From Cytophagales bacterium (GTDB lineage: Bacteria; Bacteroidota; Bacteroidia; Cytophagales; 172606-1): 64,000 bases of DNA. Each line of letters begins with the position of its first letter. The stretch's first letter is position 1. Of the stretch, positions 61,659-64,000 are shown piece by piece. Below the pieces are notes generated by a model that saw nothing but the letters and a program-made list of their open reading frames with translations, had not been told where the DNA came from and did no database searches. The stretch is taken from positions 124,001-188,000 of the forward strand of contig JAUJMU010000003.1 of assembly GCA_030446715.1 (NCBI GenBank), given 5' to 3'. Position numbers and translations under genes: made by a program.

Positions 61659-62277
61659 CCGCGAATAAATCTAAAATGGTATGGGTTGGCTCTATCAGAA
61701 CGGAAGGAATGCCCGATTGTTGGGCTCCCGCGATATTTGCGGGGCTGTCGTCCATAAACAGCGTCTCTTCCGCCCGTATCCCGGCGTGGTCCAGCACGTA
61801 ACGGAAAACTTCCGGGGCAGGTTTGCTTATGCCGGTCTGGTGGGAATAGAAGGTCCGGTCGAACAAATCCTCCAGCGAGGGGATGCCACTGGTTTGCCGG
61901 AGAATCTGGTTGACCTGCCGGAGGTGAATGCCGTTGGTGTTGCTCAGCAGGAAAAGGGTGTACTTTCCGCGCAGCCGCTTCAAGAGTTCAATGCGGGCCG
62001 GCGGAATGTCGGGCAGCATGGCGTTCCAGGCTTCGCCGGGTTGTGCATCGGGAACATCGGTGCCCAGAAAATTCCGCAGCTGGTCGCGAAAACGTTCGTC
62101 GGAAATTTCGCCTTTTTCATATCGCCTGAAGAGATCAGTCTCCCGGAATTCCCGGGTGATGGTTTGGGGATCGCGGCCGGCAAGGGCGGAGAATGCGCGG
62201 TGGGTGCGGGATATGTCGGGGTTGATAATTACGCCTCCCAGATCGGACAGGAGGTGCCTGAATGGGGAAAGATTCAA
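61639..62277 (-). CDS. HAD-superfamily phosphatase (HAD-IA, YihX-like)
   Basis: 212 residues. Motif I is SDLGGVI, with the nucleophilic Asp (residue 12) kept; the second position is Gly-Gly, as often in this subgroup. Motif II is LLSNTN, motif III KPAPEVF, motif IV MDDSPANIAGA. Sugar- or nucleotide-phosphate phosphatase activity is likely. It overlaps the M50 gene by 20 bp and should be its operon partner. Confidence 0.9.
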   Translation of the reverse strand: MNLSPFRHLLSDLGGVIINPDISRTHRAFSALAGRDPQTITREFRETDLFRRYEKGEISDERFRDQLRNFLGTDVPDAQPGEAWNAMLPDIPPARIELLKRLRGKYTLFLLSNTNGIHLRQVNQILRQTSGIPSLEDLFDRTFYSHQTGISKPAPEVFRYVLDHAGIRAEETLFMDDSPANIAGAQQSGIPSVLIEPTHTILDLFADAPTED

Positions 62278-62360
62278 GGGCCGGGGGTTGTGGGTTCGTG
62301 CGCAAAGATGTACATTTGCCCACCAAAACCAAAGCCGGTTACTTTAGCCGGCGAGGTTGC

Positions 62361-62434
62361 GGGCCCTTAGCTCAGACGGTTAGAGCATCTGACTCATAAT
62401 CAGAGGGTCGATGGTTCGATCCCATCAGGGCCCA
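62361..62434 (+). tRNA. tRNA with CAT anticodon (Met, or Ile2)
   Basis: Cloverleaf of 74 nt: acceptor GGGCCCT/AGGGCCC, discriminator A, no encoded CCA. The anticodon stem CTGA/TCAG carries loop CTCATAA, giving CAT. The T arm has GGTTCGATCCC. Elongator Met and lysidine-modified Ile2 cannot be separated by eye. It is not an initiator, because the first acceptor pair is normal. Confidence 0.9.
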
Positions 62435-62445
62435 CCTCATAATCA

Positions 62446-62483
62446 GGCAGTTACGACGTAAAAAGTTGTAGCTGCCTTTTTTT
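62446..62483 (+). terminator. Terminator after tRNA(CAT)
   Basis: GGCAGTTACGAC/GTTGTAGCTGCC stem (two G-T pairs) with a short loop and a run of seven T. Confidence 0.75.
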
Positions 62484-62506
62484 GTGCATTACATTGTGCA
62501 TTACAT
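62483..62506. repeat. 12-bp tandem duplication
   Basis: TGTGCATTACAT occurs twice in tandem. It lies between the tRNA terminator and the next gene in AT-rich DNA. Confidence 0.75.
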
Positions 62507-62608
62507 ATAGTAAGCAATAAATGAGCTTGGGACTATAAAATCACCTTTTCCCAGCTTTAAGTATTAAATCCAAGGCTTGCTTTCCTTACAAAATTTATCC
62601 GGATGTAA

Positions 62609-63802
62609 ATGCCTCAATTTATTTTTGTACTACTAGGTCTGCTGATACTTTTTGTGATTACTTGGCCGGTAACCGTTTTACTGCACGAACTTGGACATGG
62701 AATTCCGGCACTGATATTTACCCGTAAAAAGGTTACCCTTTATATAGGCTCCTATGGAAAGGAAAAGGGCAGTCTGCCAATCAACCTGAGGTGGCTGAAG
62801 ATCTATCTCAGCTATAATCCTTTTGCGTGGCGGAAGGGACTCTGCTCATTTCAGAATGATTCCCTTTCAATTTCGCAGCAAATAGCAATTTTATTGGCGG
62901 GCCCTTCGGCTTCTCTGCTGATAAGTTTTGTTTTCTGCTACGCCGCTTTCACTTATGATGTGCATGGAAGCCTGAAAGTGAGTCTGATTGCATTGATAGT
63001 GTCTTCCCTAATTGATCTTTATATTAACATTGTTCCCGACAGCACACCAGTTCCGCTGGAAGATGGCCGCTTGACTTATAATGACGGTTACCTGTTGAAG
63101 AGGTTATTCCGTTACAGAACCTTTGGAGGGAAATACGAAAAGTCTGTCGATCTATACAATCAACAACAGTATAAACTAGCCGCAGATGCGGTTGAGCAGC
63201 TTATCAGGAGTGGCTTTGTTGAAGATTATGTTTACCAACTGGCAATATATATTTATATTCGGTTGGGTGATTTTGAACAAGCTAAAAGCCTGGATGAGCA
63301 TTTTTCCCTTCTTTACGAAAAAGGTTCAGATCATTATGTTACGTCCGGTTTGGTAAATATGTATTGTGAACAGTATCAGGAAGCGATTACAGATTTTAGC
63401 AGGGCACTTGAGATAGACCCAGCCAACCAGACCGCCTGGAATAATCGGGGATACACCTACACTTTATCTGAAGAATACGAAAAAGCAATCCCTGATCTGG
63501 ATCAGGCCATTAAGCTTGATCCTGCCTTTGCTTATCCTTATAATAACCGGGGATTGGCAAAAATCAAGCTGGAACAGCCAGATGAGGGATTAGCCGACAT
63601 CAGAACCTCCTTGCAATTGGACAACAACAATTCTTATGCTTTCCGGAACTTAGGAATCTATTTCTTTGACGAAAGTGATTACAGGCAAGCTTTGATCAAT
63701 TTTGAAAAAGCAGTTGAATTGGACCCCTCTACTCTTTATATACAGACATACCTGGACAAGACCCGGCAAAGCTTAGCTGCAACTGGTCAGCAAGCATTTT
63801 AA
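62609..63802 (+). CDS. M50-like membrane metalloprotease domain fused to TPR repeats
   Basis: 397 residues. Membrane helices lie near 5-35 and 90-145. Within the first is HELGH (26-30), the M50 zinc motif. The second M50 motif is weakly present (NIVPDSTPVPLEDG, LTYNDG). From about 175 the chain is TPR repeats (WNNRGYTYTLSEEYEKAIPD, YNNRGLAKIKLEQPDEGLAD and others). The gene is AT-rich next to GC-rich core genes and follows a tRNA, so it was probably acquired. The role is inferred: membrane proteolysis with a protein-binding tail. Confidence 0.88.
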   Translation: MPQFIFVLLGLLILFVITWPVTVLLHELGHGIPALIFTRKKVTLYIGSYGKEKGSLPINLRWLKIYLSYNPFAWRKGLCSFQNDSLSISQQIAILLAGPSASLLISFVFCYAAFTYDVHGSLKVSLIALIVSSLIDLYINIVPDSTPVPLEDGRLTYNDGYLLKRLFRYRTFGGKYEKSVDLYNQQQYKLAADAVEQLIRSGFVEDYVYQLAIYIYIRLGDFEQAKSLDEHFSLLYEKGSDHYVTSGLVNMYCEQYQEAITDFSRALEIDPANQTAWNNRGYTYTLSEEYEKAIPDLDQAIKLDPAFAYPYNNRGLAKIKLEQPDEGLADIRTSLQLDNNNSYAFRNLGIYFFDESDYRQALINFEKAVELDPSTLYIQTYLDKTRQSLAATGQQAF

Positions 63803-63867
63803 TTCAAATAAAGAGCCTTTAAGTGAATTAACAGATACCCTAAGTTTCACAACTGAACTTGGTTCAT

Positions 63868-64000
63868 TTACCGGATGATTACGCCGAAGCCCAGAGCGAT
63901 ATGAACAGCAATACCACCAATACAAACTATATCTTTGTGCTTATATCGTCCAAAAAAGAAAGGAACCCATGTTATATTGGCTGTAACCCCAACTCCTTCA
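63868..64000 (-). CDS. Partial membrane protein (5' end outside window)
   Basis: The minus-strand frame is open from base 64000 to a TAA at 63868-63870, giving 43 residues. They include two hydrophobic stretches (TANITWVPFFFG and VCIGGIAVHIALGFGVII), so this is the C-terminal end of an integral membrane protein. Family not recognised. Confidence 0.6.
   Translation of the reverse strand, partial: EGVGVTANITWVPFFFGRYKHKDIVCIGGIAVHIALGFGVIIR

Noticed and set aside
1-64000. CRISPR array or complete prophage
   Set aside because: No regularly spaced direct repeats with unique spacers and no cluster of phage structural genes; the only phage-like feature is the S74 domain.

Overview
The window reads as chromosome from a fairly GC-rich member of the Bacteroidota, most likely order Cytophagales (Spirosoma-like families). 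The signs are a type IX secretion C-terminal sorting domain, WG-repeat, PD40-OmpA and DUF6089 outer-membrane proteins, weak or absent Shine-Dalgarno sequences, promoter elements of the TAnnTTTG type, and a 23S-intervening-type four-helix-bundle gene. No genus is claimed.

Layout. 1-1.8 kb: the 3' part of a head-repeat/peptidase-S74 protein and an exported protein. 1.95-8.5 kb: a phospho-signalling block with a membrane PP2C phosphatase, a membrane FHA protein carrying a trypsin-like domain that has lost His and Ser, a membrane Ser/Thr kinase with Sel1 repeats, and a zinc-ribbon/FHA protein. 8.67-9.77 kb: a broken integrase beside tRNA-Pro(CGG). 9.9-14.4 kb: an ECF sigma factor with a TonB-tailed anti-sigma factor, then small genes. 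14.5-18.1 kb: an accessory islet with an IS3 fragment, a DUF2971 gene, a HigBA-like toxin-antitoxin pair and a decayed integrase, ending at tRNA-Arg(CCG). 18.2-26.6 kb: a GH19-like lysozyme-fold protein and envelope proteins, including a WG-repeat gene cut by three frameshifts. 26.8-31.5 kb: a PfkB sugar kinase, UvrB and small proteins. 31.8-35.1 kb: a lipoprotein and an ELK/malectin/ricin T9SS-secreted protein. 35.2-38 kb: an IorAB-type molybdenum dehydrogenase, then a 74-bp perfect palindrome. 38.1-45.6 kb: flavin reductase, VOC protein, two M20 amidohydrolases, GNAT and 5'-nucleotidase. 45.7-48.8 kb: an Rpn nuclease beside a gene relic, and a PhoR/PhoB-like two-component pair. 49-54.3 kb: TlpA, DUF3108, an orphan McrC-like nuclease, a response regulator, a P-loop kinase and a 41-residue CxxC protein. 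54.4-59.8 kb: a sugar-metabolism group (GHMP kinase, a frameshifted IMPase-superfamily gene, galT) and menC. 59.8-60.4 kb: repeat-dense intergenic DNA. 60.4-64 kb: a HAD/M50 pair, tRNA(CAT), an M50-TPR fusion and the tail of a membrane protein.

The strongest candidate for an undescribed system is the kinase/phosphatase/FHA/pseudoprotease block. The kinase would phosphorylate threonines, the PP2C would remove them, and two FHA proteins would read them; one of these presents a catalytically dead protease fold across the inner membrane. Other points of interest are two separate tRNA-linked integrase relics, the toxin-antitoxin operator overlapping its promoter, several repeat families placed directly at stop codons, and six apparent single-base indels confined to two genes. 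Assignments rest on motifs read by eye; no database search was possible.
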